DNA of 6,064 nucleotides, from contig JAFRCZ010000274.1 in NCBI GenBank assembly GCA_017404125.1, positions 1 through 6,064 of the forward strand, read 5' to 3'. This DNA is from Methanobrevibacter sp. Its GTDB lineage: Archaea > Methanobacteriota > Methanobacteria > Methanobacteriales > Methanobacteriaceae. The notes beneath the pieces are model-generated. The model saw nothing but the letters and a program-made list of their open reading frames with translations. It made no database searches and was not told where the DNA came from. The translations under genes were made by a program, and so were the position numbers. Shown here piece after piece: positions 1-6,064 of the stretch (the stretch's first letter is position 1; every line of letters begins with the position of its first letter).

Positions 1-303
1 CCATCATCAAAGAAATCATCACTGAAATCTTCATAATCCTCTTCAACAGGTTCTTCAGCTTTAGGCTTTTTAGAAGCTTTCGACTTAGATTTTGATTTGG
101 ATTTAGGCTTAGCTTTAGGCTTTTCAACATAATCATCCAAAAGGGATTCATATCCTTCATCACCAAATACTCCATCATCAAAGAAATCATCACTGAAATC
201 TTCATAATCCTCTTCAACAGGTTCTTCAGTTTTAGGCTTTTTAGAAGATTTAGGCTTAGCTTTTGATTTAGATTTAGATTTAGGATTTTCAACATAACCA
301 TCT
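1..303 (-). repeat. In-frame 171-bp tandem repeat encoding a 57-residue acidic/basic unit
   Basis: Positions 1-76 and 172-247 are identical at 75 of 76 bases; the only difference is at 59/230, giving Ala versus Thr. The period is 171 bp, a whole number of codons. In protein order each unit runs YVE(N/K)PK, a Lys/Ser/Pro-rich stretch (KSKSKSK), KKPK(A/T)EEPVEEDYEDF, then SDDFFDDG. The two Lys/Ser stretches differ by two codons in length (spacing of TTTTCAACATA 165 instead of 171 bp), showing slippage inside the low-complexity part. The first copy in the coding direction (303-172) has a diverged leader. The second copy (about 171-1) reaches the window edge, so more copies may follow. Confidence 0.9.
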
Positions 304-2390
304 AAATTGTCAAAAACATCTGCATCCTTTGAGTTTCTGAAAGTATGGCTTGACTTTCTAGAAGATTTCTGATTAGAATTATCCTCTCTAATAGGAGATA
401 TATAATCCCCTTCACCAAAATCGTCATCAAAGCTTATATCATCATCATAATCATCACCTAGACTATCATCACCTTTATCCCTATTAAACATGTTTATCTT
501 ATCAAATAATGATCTTGATTTCTTTTTAGAGACATTTTGTGATTGGCCATCAGAATATGATTCATTGCCCTTATTATATTTGTCATCGAAATCTTCATCA
601 TAAGGAGAATCGAACTCTTCAGAGGACATGTCTACATTCCTTAACACATTTTTGCCAGATTTGGATTTGGAACTTCCAAACCTGTTTAACCTTAGGGATT
701 TGGAATTGTCCTCTTCTCCAATATTATCAGGCTCTTCCTCATTTTCATTACCCGCCCCTTTAAACCTATTCTTCAAGGATTCATATGGGCTTACAAATGA
801 CCCGTTCTTATCAAATAAAGGATTATGATTTTCCTCTTCTGCATAGTCATCAATGGTCTTGTCAACATATTCCTTTTCCTTAAAGTAATTCACTCCACCT
901 TTATTAGTGGATAAGTCAAGTGAATAGTCCCCTTTATATGGGATAATTGTTAAAGCCAAAGGAACAATTACAAATATTGAAGCAATAACTGATTGAACAA
1001 GGAGGCTTTGCCTATCTCCAGCAAGAATTAGACTATAAACTCCTAAAATCCAAATAATTGCTAAAATAATTGGAATAATAAATTTGATAGTGATTATCCA
1101 AGATTGATCCACTTTGATATATGAATTGTCATTTAAGACTGAACGAAGGTCTTCAATGTCATAAACCCAACCTAAAACGAGCAGTTCAAGTAAAACTCCC
1201 AATATAATTGCAAATTGAGTTATGAATGAATCAGTGATTCTTAAAAGGTATTCTCCCATACCTGTTGCAAATATGAATGACAGGAATAATCCTACCAATA
1301 CAAGTTGTCTGACAGCCCTGTCTCTAGTCCATCCGAATTTCTCGCTTATTGCATTTGACAATGGTTCAATCAATGCTAAAACAGTGCTTAAGCTGCCAAC
1401 AAATATAAGCAGGAAGAATGCTGGAGCAACCATATAAACCCATGGGTCCATTATATTGAATACATTAGGGAAAACAACAAATATCAATGAGAATCCATCA
1501 CTCACCAAACTTGTAATTGGAATGTTTCTACCTAATGCCATATACCCCATAATTGCAAAGAGGAGAACTGAAACCAATACCTCAAAAATCAAGCTTACCA
1601 AAACAATGATCCATGCATTGTCAATTAACTTTGCATTGTCTCCAAGGTAAGAGGAGTATGTGCTTGCAATGGCATAGCCTAAACCATATGAGAATATCAA
1701 TTGACCAAATGCAGCTAGCCAAACATTCAAATCCAATAATACAGACCAGTTTGGATTAAACAATGCCATTATTCCAGTGCGAGATCCTGGCAATTGAAGA
1801 GCAAATAATAGCATGCCAATCAATAATACAAAAGACAATATCAATGATATTTTACTGATTGTCAATATTCCCTTGTTGATTTCCTTACGGGAGAACAAAT
1901 AAATGAAGCCCCATACAACTATCAAGCCTATTCCAATAGGAACTACAAGATATGTCAAACCATATGGATTAGATGTACTGTGTAGTAGGGTAGTTGTAAA
2001 GAAAACACTAGGATTGCTGCCCCATCCTTTAAATAAACTAAGGACAATATAGATAAGGTCCCAAGACATTATACAAGTATAATAAATCAGAACTATAAAA
2101 ATCAGGAATATTATAAACCAAGCTATGATTTCAAACTCTGATTTGATATTATAGAATACTTTAGGCAAACTTGATTTAAATTTGAAACCTACTGCAAATT
2201 CCAACACTAAAATAGGAATCGCCATAATTACAATAGCTAGGATATATGGTATAAGGAATGTTCCTCCACCATTTTCATACATAAGATAAGAAAATTTCCA
2301 AATTCCAGACAGTCCAATAATGGCACCTATCATAGCTATTAGGAAGCCTGTTGAACCGCCCCATCTATTTTCTATAATTTTATCACCCAT
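1..2390 (-). CDS. NSS-family sodium-dependent transporter with long charged repetitive C-terminal tail (partial, 3' end beyond window)
   Basis: The frame is open from an ATG at 2390 to position 3 with no stop, giving 796 codons of an incomplete gene. Residues 1-485 resemble NSS (SLC6/LeuT-type) transporters: a degenerate TM1 motif (GAIIGLSGIWKFS, 22-34), NGGG (40-43), the TM3 tyrosine pair (103-104), NVWLAAFGQ (222-230) and about 12 hydrophobic segments, which places the C-terminus in the cytoplasm. It is clearly paralogous to the NSS gene at 2666-4153, sharing AVGFKFK, the WFIIF segment and WGSNP. Mapped on LeuT, the Na1 side-chain ligands Asn27 and Asn286 are replaced by Gly29 and Ser266, while the Na2 hydroxyls are kept as Ser335/Thr336 and the Glu290 equivalent is Glu270. 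From about residue 486 it becomes a soluble tail without Cys or Trp, mixing acidic and Lys/Ser/Pro-rich blocks. The start is supported by GTGAT 5 nt upstream. Amino-acid uptake is the family's usual role; the substrate and tail function are unknown. Confidence 0.9.
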   Translation of the reverse strand, partial: MGDKIIENRWGGSTGFLIAMIGAIIGLSGIWKFSYLMYENGGGTFLIPYILAIVIMAIPILVLEFAVGFKFKSSLPKVFYNIKSEFEIIAWFIIFLIFIVLIYYTCIMSWDLIYIVLSLFKGWGSNPSVFFTTTLLHSTSNPYGLTYLVVPIGIGLIVVWGFIYLFSRKEINKGILTISKISLILSFVLLIGMLLFALQLPGSRTGIMALFNPNWSVLLDLNVWLAAFGQLIFSYGLGYAIASTYSSYLGDNAKLIDNAWIIVLVSLIFEVLVSVLLFAIMGYMALGRNIPITSLVSDGFSLIFVVFPNVFNIMDPWVYMVAPAFFLLIFVGSLSTVLALIEPLSNAISEKFGWTRDRAVRQLVLVGLFLSFIFATGMGEYLLRITDSFITQFAIILGVLLELLVLGWVYDIEDLRSVLNDNSYIKVDQSWIITIKFIIPIILAIIWILGVYSLILAGDRQSLLVQSVIASIFVIVPLALTIIPYKGDYSLDLSTNKGGVNYFKEKEYVDKTIDDYAEEENHNPLFDKNGSFVSPYESLKNRFKGAGNENEEEPDNIGEEDNSKSLRLNRFGSSKSKSGKNVLRNVDMSSEEFDSPYDEDFDDKYNKGNESYSDGQSQNVSKKKSRSLFDKINMFNRDKGDDSLGDDYDDDISFDDDFGEGDYISPIREDNSNQKSSRKSSHTFRNSKDADVFDNLDGYVENPKSKSKSKAKPKSSKKPKTEEPVEEDYEDFSDDFFDDGVFGDEGYESLLDDYVEKPKAKPKSKSKSKSKASKKPKAEEPVEEDYEDFSDDFFDD

Positions 2391-2395
2391 CTTAT

Positions 2396-2400
2396 ATCAC
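2396..2400 (-). promoter_or_regulatory. Shine-Dalgarno motif GTGAT of the tailed NSS gene
   Basis: On the minus strand GTGAT lies 5 nt before the ATG at 2390. It matches the GGTGAT core complementary to the 3' end of archaeal 16S rRNA, and the same pentamer precedes the other two genes. It supports 2390 as the start. Confidence 0.65.
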
Positions 2401-2441
2401 ATCAAAAAGAATAATTAGTTCTATTTATTTAATAATTTAAA

Positions 2442-2467
2442 ATATCCATATTTCTTTAAATGGATAT
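2442..2467. promoter_or_regulatory. 8-bp inverted repeat ATATCCAT-N10-ATGGATAT in the promoter region of the tailed NSS gene
   Basis: The arms at 2442-2449 and 2460-2467 are perfect inverted repeats, with centres 18 bp apart, lying 52-77 bp upstream of the ATG at 2390. They are the most GC-containing stretch of an otherwise almost pure A/T spacer. TATA-like sequences occur close by on the minus strand (CATATAT overlapping one arm, and TTTTAAATTA just downstream), so a bound regulator would cover or flank the promoter. A role as operator is inferred; a weak hairpin in the leader is an alternative. The exact TATA box and transcription start cannot be fixed. Confidence 0.4.
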
Positions 2468-2610
2468 ATGCTTCTTAAATACATCTCATAAAATTAATCT
2501 CAATGAATAATTTTATTATTATATAATATATTAAAGTTTTAATTATTTAAAAAATTTGCTTATTTTAGAAAAAATTTTAAAAAAAAGTTAAAAATAGTGA
2601 TTGGAAATGT
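2468..2610. other. Very A/T-rich intergenic spacer without recognisable gene
   Basis: This part of the 275-bp gap between the two NSS genes has no convincing open frame and no RNA gene. It carries A/T runs (for example 2561-2587) that read as poly-T on the minus strand and may act as back-up termination signals. It also has a TATA-like stretch around 2519-2535 that seems too far (about 130-145 bp) from the next ATG to be its only promoter. Confidence 0.5.
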
Positions 2611-2662
2611 AAATAAAAAAGAGTAAAAAAAGAAAAGATTAAAATCAAACTTTTAAAAAGTT
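2611..2662 (-). terminator. T-rich terminator with short dyad after the canonical NSS gene
   Basis: Directly after the TAA at 2668-2666, the minus strand has AACTTTTTAAAAGTT (2662-2648), with 7-bp arms around one base. T-tracts of 7 (2631-2625) and 6 (2620-2615) follow. Poly-T tracts are the main intrinsic termination signal for archaeal RNA polymerase; the small A/T dyad may add little. Confidence 0.6.
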
Positions 2663-2665
2663 CGA

Positions 2666-4153
2666 TTAATCATCTTCGATTGGTTTATAATAATTCTCAT
2701 TTTTAGCAGGCAATAGAGTAAATATTATTGGAACAACTATAAGAACAACAGTTAAGGCAAGCATAACCATATGACTTACAGAATCGCCAGTTAAGATAGT
2801 GTTATAAACTCCTTGAGCCCATAAACCAAAGATGCAAATCGGCAAAATATATTTAATAATAATCTTCCAAAATGGATCCATTTGAATGGTTGAATGATTG
2901 TTCAATACTTCAACAAGCTTGTCAAAATTATATATCCAACCGAATATTATACATTCAAGCAAAACACCGAAGAGCAATGCAAAGTTGTTTAAGAATGCAT
3001 CAAAGATTCCTAAAAGCAAGCTTCCTGCAGAAGTTGTAAATAGGCAGGATATGCAGAATCCAACAACACATACCACAGTTGCAGATTTCTTTCTTGAATA
3101 GTTAAACTTCTCTGAAATTGAGAAACATACCACTTCAAGGAGCGCCATTACAGAAGTTATACCTGCAAATAAAATGCATAAGAAGAACAATGGCCCAATA
3201 ACAGATGCCCAAGAACCCATAATGTTAAATGCTTTTGGGAAGACAACAAATGCCAAACCAGTTCCTTCAGTAACCAATTCATTAAATGGAATACCACTGG
3301 TTAAAGTCATAAATCCTAAAATTGAGAAGATTCCAATAGCATTGAAAACTTCAAAACCTGAATTGGAAAATGCTACAATCAATGCATTATTAGTTAGTTT
3401 AGCACTTTCTGGAAGGTAACTTGCATATGTAAGTGCAATGGACATTCCTAAACTAAGGGAGAATACAATCTGACCAAAAGCAGCAAGCCATACATTCAAA
3501 TTAGTCAATGCCCCCCAATCTGGAGTGAATATCTGGGTATAGCCTATTGAAGCACCAGACAATGTCAATGAAAATGCTACGATAATAATGACAATGATAA
3601 GTAAAATCGGCAATAATATCTTGCTTACTTTACCAATACCAGCATTTAAGTCCTTTTGGATAATTGACCATGCAGCTACCCAAATAGCAAGCACGGATAT
3701 GAAAACCCATGGAACAATGGTAAAAATGCCAGATAGTGAATCAGATGCATGCAAAACATCATTTGTAAAGAATAAATCAGGATTTGATCCCCATGCCTTA
3801 GTAAAGCTTAAAACAACATATATCAAATCCCAACCAACTACACAGACATAATATGTTGTGATTAAAAACACCACAAATATAATAAACCACGCAACAGGTT
3901 CCAAACCAGATTTAATGGTAAAGAATATCTTGGATAATGATGTCTTAAATTTAAATCCTACTGCATATTCCACCAAGACAAAGGAGATTCCTAAAAGAAA
4001 TAGGGATACTATATAAGGAATCATGAATGACCCTCCACCATTAGAATAGAGGACATTTGGAAAACGCCAAATATTACCTAAACCAACAGCAGAACCAATC
4101 ATTGCCAATATAAATACAATATTACTGTCCCATACAGACTTTTCAGATGCCAT
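2666..4153 (-). CDS. NSS-family sodium-dependent transporter (canonical, LeuT-like)
   Basis: This is a 495-residue 12-segment membrane protein of the neurotransmitter:sodium symporter family, expected to couple Na+ entry to uptake of an amino acid or similar solute; the substrate is not readable. Residues 20-32 (GSAVGLGNIWRFP) give the TM1 motif, with Asn27 and Arg30 falling on LeuT numbering. NGGG is at 38-41 and a TM3 tyrosine pair at 101-102. NVWLAAFGQ and FSLSLG (TM6, Ser232 for LeuT Thr254) follow, then Asn264 and Glu268 in TM7, and Ala330, Thr333 and Ser334 in TM8. Both sodium sites thus look intact, and the TM7 glutamate is typical of chloride-independent prokaryotic members. The C-terminal tail is short (about 14 residues). 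ATG 4153 is preferred over the GTG at 4162, because that GTG belongs to a GTGAT Shine-Dalgarno motif 4 nt upstream of the ATG. A tailed paralogue follows 275 bp downstream, behind a terminator. Confidence 0.95.
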   Translation of the reverse strand: MASEKSVWDSNIVFILAMIGSAVGLGNIWRFPNVLYSNGGGSFMIPYIVSLFLLGISFVLVEYAVGFKFKTSLSKIFFTIKSGLEPVAWFIIFVVFLITTYYVCVVGWDLIYVVLSFTKAWGSNPDLFFTNDVLHASDSLSGIFTIVPWVFISVLAIWVAAWSIIQKDLNAGIGKVSKILLPILLIIVIIIVAFSLTLSGASIGYTQIFTPDWGALTNLNVWLAAFGQIVFSLSLGMSIALTYASYLPESAKLTNNALIVAFSNSGFEVFNAIGIFSILGFMTLTSGIPFNELVTEGTGLAFVVFPKAFNIMGSWASVIGPLFFLCILFAGITSVMALLEVVCFSISEKFNYSRKKSATVVCVVGFCISCLFTTSAGSLLLGIFDAFLNNFALLFGVLLECIIFGWIYNFDKLVEVLNNHSTIQMDPFWKIIIKYILPICIFGLWAQGVYNTILTGDSVSHMVMLALTVVLIVVPIIFTLLPAKNENYYKPIEDD

Positions 4154-4157
4154 AAAA

Positions 4158-4162
4158 ATCAC
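4158..4162 (-). promoter_or_regulatory. Shine-Dalgarno motif GTGAT deciding the start of the canonical NSS gene
   Basis: GTGAT sits 4 nt before the ATG at 4153. Starting at its GTG instead would add three residues (MIF) and leave the gene without a ribosome-binding site in the usual window, so the ATG is chosen. Confidence 0.6.
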
Positions 4163-4203
4163 TATAAATAAAAATCCTAAACAAAAATCAATGATTTGAA
4201 ATA

Positions 4204-4252
4204 TTAAATTAATTAATAAAACATGACTAAAACATTTTATTAATTAATTTAA
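4204..4252. promoter_or_regulatory. Perfect 18-bp A/T inverted repeat upstream of the canonical NSS gene
   Basis: The arms at 4204-4221 and 4235-4252 (TTTTATTAATTAATTTAA and its complement) match perfectly around a 13-bp spacer. Each arm also holds the 10-bp palindrome ATTAATTAAT (4208-4217 and 4239-4248), with the two 31 bp apart, close to three helical turns. The element lies 51-99 bp upstream of the ATG at 4153 and beyond the terminator of the antiporter gene. A TATA-like TTTAATATT on the minus strand at about 4207-4199 overlaps its edge. A paired operator is plausible; a second terminator hairpin is the main alternative, but no T-tract directly follows it. Confidence 0.5.
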
Positions 4253-4261
4253 AGTAAAAAA

Positions 4262-4305
4262 TAAAAGAAAAAAAGAAACTTAAATAGATTAAAACTATTT
4301 AAGTT
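4262..4305 (-). terminator. Hairpin plus poly-T terminator of the NhaC-family gene
   Basis: On the minus strand, 12 nt after the TAA (4319-4317), AACTTAAATAG (4305-4295) pairs perfectly with CTATTTAAGTT (4287-4277) across a 7-nt loop. It is followed by TCTTTTTTTCTTTTA. The 11-bp stem followed by T-runs looks like a bacterial-type intrinsic terminator, although the T-tract alone could stop the archaeal polymerase. It separates this gene from the NSS gene downstream. Confidence 0.75.
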
Positions 4306-4316
4306 AAAAATCATAT

Positions 4317-6035
4317 TTAAGCTGTTTCTTCAAAATCTACTTTTTCACCAAGTACTCTTAATCCAATGTACATTACTACAATAGCTACAGGGATTGAGAT
4401 GTACCATTGAATACCGAATCCTGCTGGGATGTAACCGAATACAATTGCAATGATTGCAACAAATATTGCATAGTATATCTGAGTACTTACGTGTGCAATG
4501 TGGTTACAGCTTGTACCCATAGATGAAAGAATTGTGGTATCTGAAATAGGTGAACAGTGGTCACCAAAGATAGCACCAGTCAATACACCACTGGTACATA
4601 CAATTACAAAGCCCATTTCAGGGTTAACTGCCCAAGCAAGAGGTATGGTTAATGGCATTAAGATACTCATTGTACCATAGGAAGTACCAGTTGCAAAGGA
4701 GATTAAAGCACCTAAAACGAAAATTAAGGTTGGTAAGATGAATATAGGTATTGTGTCTGCCAAGATACCTACTAAGTAGTCAGCAGTTCCTAAATCTCCA
4801 ATAACTCCACCTAATGACCAAGCGAGCAATAAGATTACACCAGTGATAACGATAGTTTTCATACCGCCTACCCATTCACTGATAGCTTCTTCGATAGTCA
4901 TAATTTTTTGGAGTACAGCCATAACAATAGCTACAATAGAAGCAAGCAATGCTGCTTGGAACAATGCAACAGATGCGTCTGATGCAGATAATGCTTCGAA
5001 TATACCACTGAAGGATAAAGGAGAGGTTTGCATTAATGTAATTAAAGCTTTGTCTTCTCCACCTAAGATAGTGGTGTATCCGCTCCAGTAGAATGCAATA
5101 AGTGCACCAACAATCAATACACCGATAGGAATAATTGCATTCCAGACAGATAATTTAATGCCTTCAACTGGTTTTACATCATCAAAACTGGTTGCTTCAA
5201 GAGATTCGACTGGTTCATCTTCTTTTCTAGCACGAGCTTTTTTCTCTGCTTCTTTCATTGGTCCAAATTCATAGTAAGTAAGAGCGGAAATTACAATGAA
5301 AATCAAGATTAAAATGTTATAGAACCTAAATGGAATGGTTTGTAAAAATATACCGAATCCACTTACTTCCATTCCAATGGATTGGAAACCTTGAGTAATT
5401 AAACTGAGTTCTAAACCAATCCAGGTGGAAATAATAGCGATACCTGCTACAGGAGCAGCAGTTGCGTCTACTACAAATGCTAATTTTTCTCTGGATACAT
5501 GAAGTTTGTCCATAACAGGTCTCATAATAGGACCTACAATCAAGGAGTTAGCGTAATCGTCAAAGAATACACATAAACCTAAGAGTTCAGTAAATAATTG
5601 AGCTTTCCTTGGAGTATCAGCACGTTTAGCGAATGCATCTGCTAAAGCTTTTGCACCACCCATCTTAGTTACCAATTGGATGATACCACCAATAAGTAAA
5701 CATTGAAGGATAATACCTGCATTCCATGGATCAGCCATACAAGAAATAATTTGAGTACCCATTGCTAAAAATGCATTGATAGCGGAACTGACAATGTTTA
5801 AATCGTTAACGGAAACCATGAATTCTCCAACGAATACCCCAATAAACAAAGATAAAATAGTTTCTTTGGTTATGAATGCTAAAGCAATAGCCACGAGAGG
5901 TGGCAAGAGAGTTAAGATTCCGAAACGAACTGCATTATCGTCTCCAGCTGGTGCATTGGTAATTAACAAGGATAAAACGAAAAGAGCTATTACAGAAATA
6001 GCTACAATCAATCCAATTTTTAAATTTCTATTCAT
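4317..6035 (-). CDS. NhaC-family Na+/H+ antiporter-type transporter
   Basis: This is a 572-residue polytopic membrane protein of the NhaC family (ion transporter superfamily), expected to exchange Na+ for H+. Members of this family also include solute antiporters (for example malate/lactate exchange), so the substrate remains open. Hallmarks visible in order: an N-terminal helix (about 6-27) and paired membrane segments; FFDDYANSLIVG (157-168) followed by MRPVMD and VSREKLAFVVDATAAPVA; ISTWIG (202-207); a Lys/Arg/Glu-rich cytosol-type loop (about 260-292) joining the halves; SFATGTSYGTM (446-456); and FGDHCSPISDTTILSS (490-505) followed by HVSTQ. The two halves with acidic, small-residue motifs are typical of the family and no key motif is broken. 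Of the possible starts at 6047 (GTG), 6041 and 6035, the last is chosen because GTGAT at 6047-6043 then sits 7 nt upstream. The promoter lies mostly beyond the window's right edge. Confidence 0.92.
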   Translation of the reverse strand: MNRNLKIGLIVAISVIALFVLSLLITNAPAGDDNAVRFGILTLLPPLVAIALAFITKETILSLFIGVFVGEFMVSVNDLNIVSSAINAFLAMGTQIISCMADPWNAGIILQCLLIGGIIQLVTKMGGAKALADAFAKRADTPRKAQLFTELLGLCVFFDDYANSLIVGPIMRPVMDKLHVSREKLAFVVDATAAPVAGIAIISTWIGLELSLITQGFQSIGMEVSGFGIFLQTIPFRFYNILILIFIVISALTYYEFGPMKEAEKKARARKEDEPVESLEATSFDDVKPVEGIKLSVWNAIIPIGVLIVGALIAFYWSGYTTILGGEDKALITLMQTSPLSFSGIFEALSASDASVALFQAALLASIVAIVMAVLQKIMTIEEAISEWVGGMKTIVITGVILLLAWSLGGVIGDLGTADYLVGILADTIPIFILPTLIFVLGALISFATGTSYGTMSILMPLTIPLAWAVNPEMGFVIVCTSGVLTGAIFGDHCSPISDTTILSSMGTSCNHIAHVSTQIYYAIFVAIIAIVFGYIPAGFGIQWYISIPVAIVVMYIGLRVLGEKVDFEETA

Positions 6036-6042
6036 TTCCATA

Positions 6043-6050
6043 ATCACACC
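6043..6050 (-). promoter_or_regulatory. Shine-Dalgarno motif GGTGTGAT deciding the start of the NhaC-family gene
   Basis: The minus strand reads GGTGTGAT, with its GTGAT part ending 7 nt before the ATG at 6035 and only 1 nt before the ATG at 6041. The spacing favours 6035 and makes the GTG at 6047 part of the ribosome-binding site rather than the start. Confidence 0.5.
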
Positions 6051-6064
6051 ATTTTTATAAAAAA

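Noticed and set aside
1..303. CRISPR array or other non-coding repeat array
   Set aside because: The repeats are long, in frame with the transporter gene and joined without unique spacers; they encode a protein repeat.
539..828. Plus-strand open frames opposite the tail of the left-hand gene
   Set aside because: They are antisense to a continuous minus-strand frame, have compositions explained by the complementary low-complexity codons, and lack ribosome-binding sites or family features.
1222..1650. Two plus-strand open frames opposite the NSS membrane domain
   Set aside because: They are shadows of the membrane-protein coding strand; the minus frame has clear NSS motifs across the same bases.
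2505..2535. A/T inverted repeats such as AATAATTTTATTATT in the spacer
   Set aside because: Arms are short and purely A/T, as expected by chance in this base composition.
2898..3851. Three plus-strand open frames within the canonical NSS gene
   Set aside because: They lie entirely antisense to a well-supported transporter gene and show no recognisable domain.
4498..5091. Two plus-strand open frames within the NhaC-family gene
   Set aside because: They are antisense to conserved NhaC motifs and have no independent support.
5776..6060. 94-codon plus-strand open frame at the right end
   Set aside because: It is antisense to the N-terminal half of the antiporter and shows no domain or convincing start signal.
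6051..6064. TATA-like TTTTTTATAAAAAT on the minus strand as promoter of the antiporter gene
   Set aside because: A start of transcription about 25 bp downstream would fall at or inside the coding region, after the ribosome-binding site; the real promoter is probably beyond the window.

Overview
The window is AT-rich and fits a gut methanogen of the Methanobacteriales, probably Methanobrevibacter or a close relative. The evidence is the low GC content, A/T-only intergenic dyads, poly-T terminator tracts, and GTGAT-type Shine-Dalgarno motifs matching the GGTGAT core used by these archaea. The genus is an inference; no rRNA or marker gene is present.

All three genes lie on the minus strand, so transcription runs from high to low coordinates. 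First is an NhaC-family Na+/H+ antiporter (6035-4317), followed by a hairpin/poly-T terminator and a strong 18-bp inverted repeat. Next is a canonical neurotransmitter:sodium symporter (NSS) family transporter (4153-2666), again followed by a T-rich terminator. Last is a second NSS paralogue (2390 to beyond position 1), whose coding frame stays open through the left edge. Each gene has its own intergenic gap of more than 150 bp and a terminator-like element upstream, so separate transcription is more likely than one operon.

The genes share sodium as a theme. Methanogens keep an outward Na+ gradient; NSS proteins use such gradients to take up amino acids or similar organic solutes, and the NhaC protein exchanges Na+ and H+ (or a related ion/solute pair). 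The substrates cannot be read from the sequence.

The unusual part is the left-hand gene. Its first ~485 residues form a 12-segment NSS fold whose Na1 sodium-site side chains are largely replaced while Na2 is kept in conservative form. It then continues into a hydrophilic, low-complexity tail of at least 311 residues, with alternating Lys/Ser/Pro-rich and Asp/Glu-rich blocks and a nearly exact 171-bp (57-residue) duplication at the window edge. Because the gene runs off the window, its full length and the number of repeats are unknown. No RNA genes, CRISPR arrays or mobile elements were seen.
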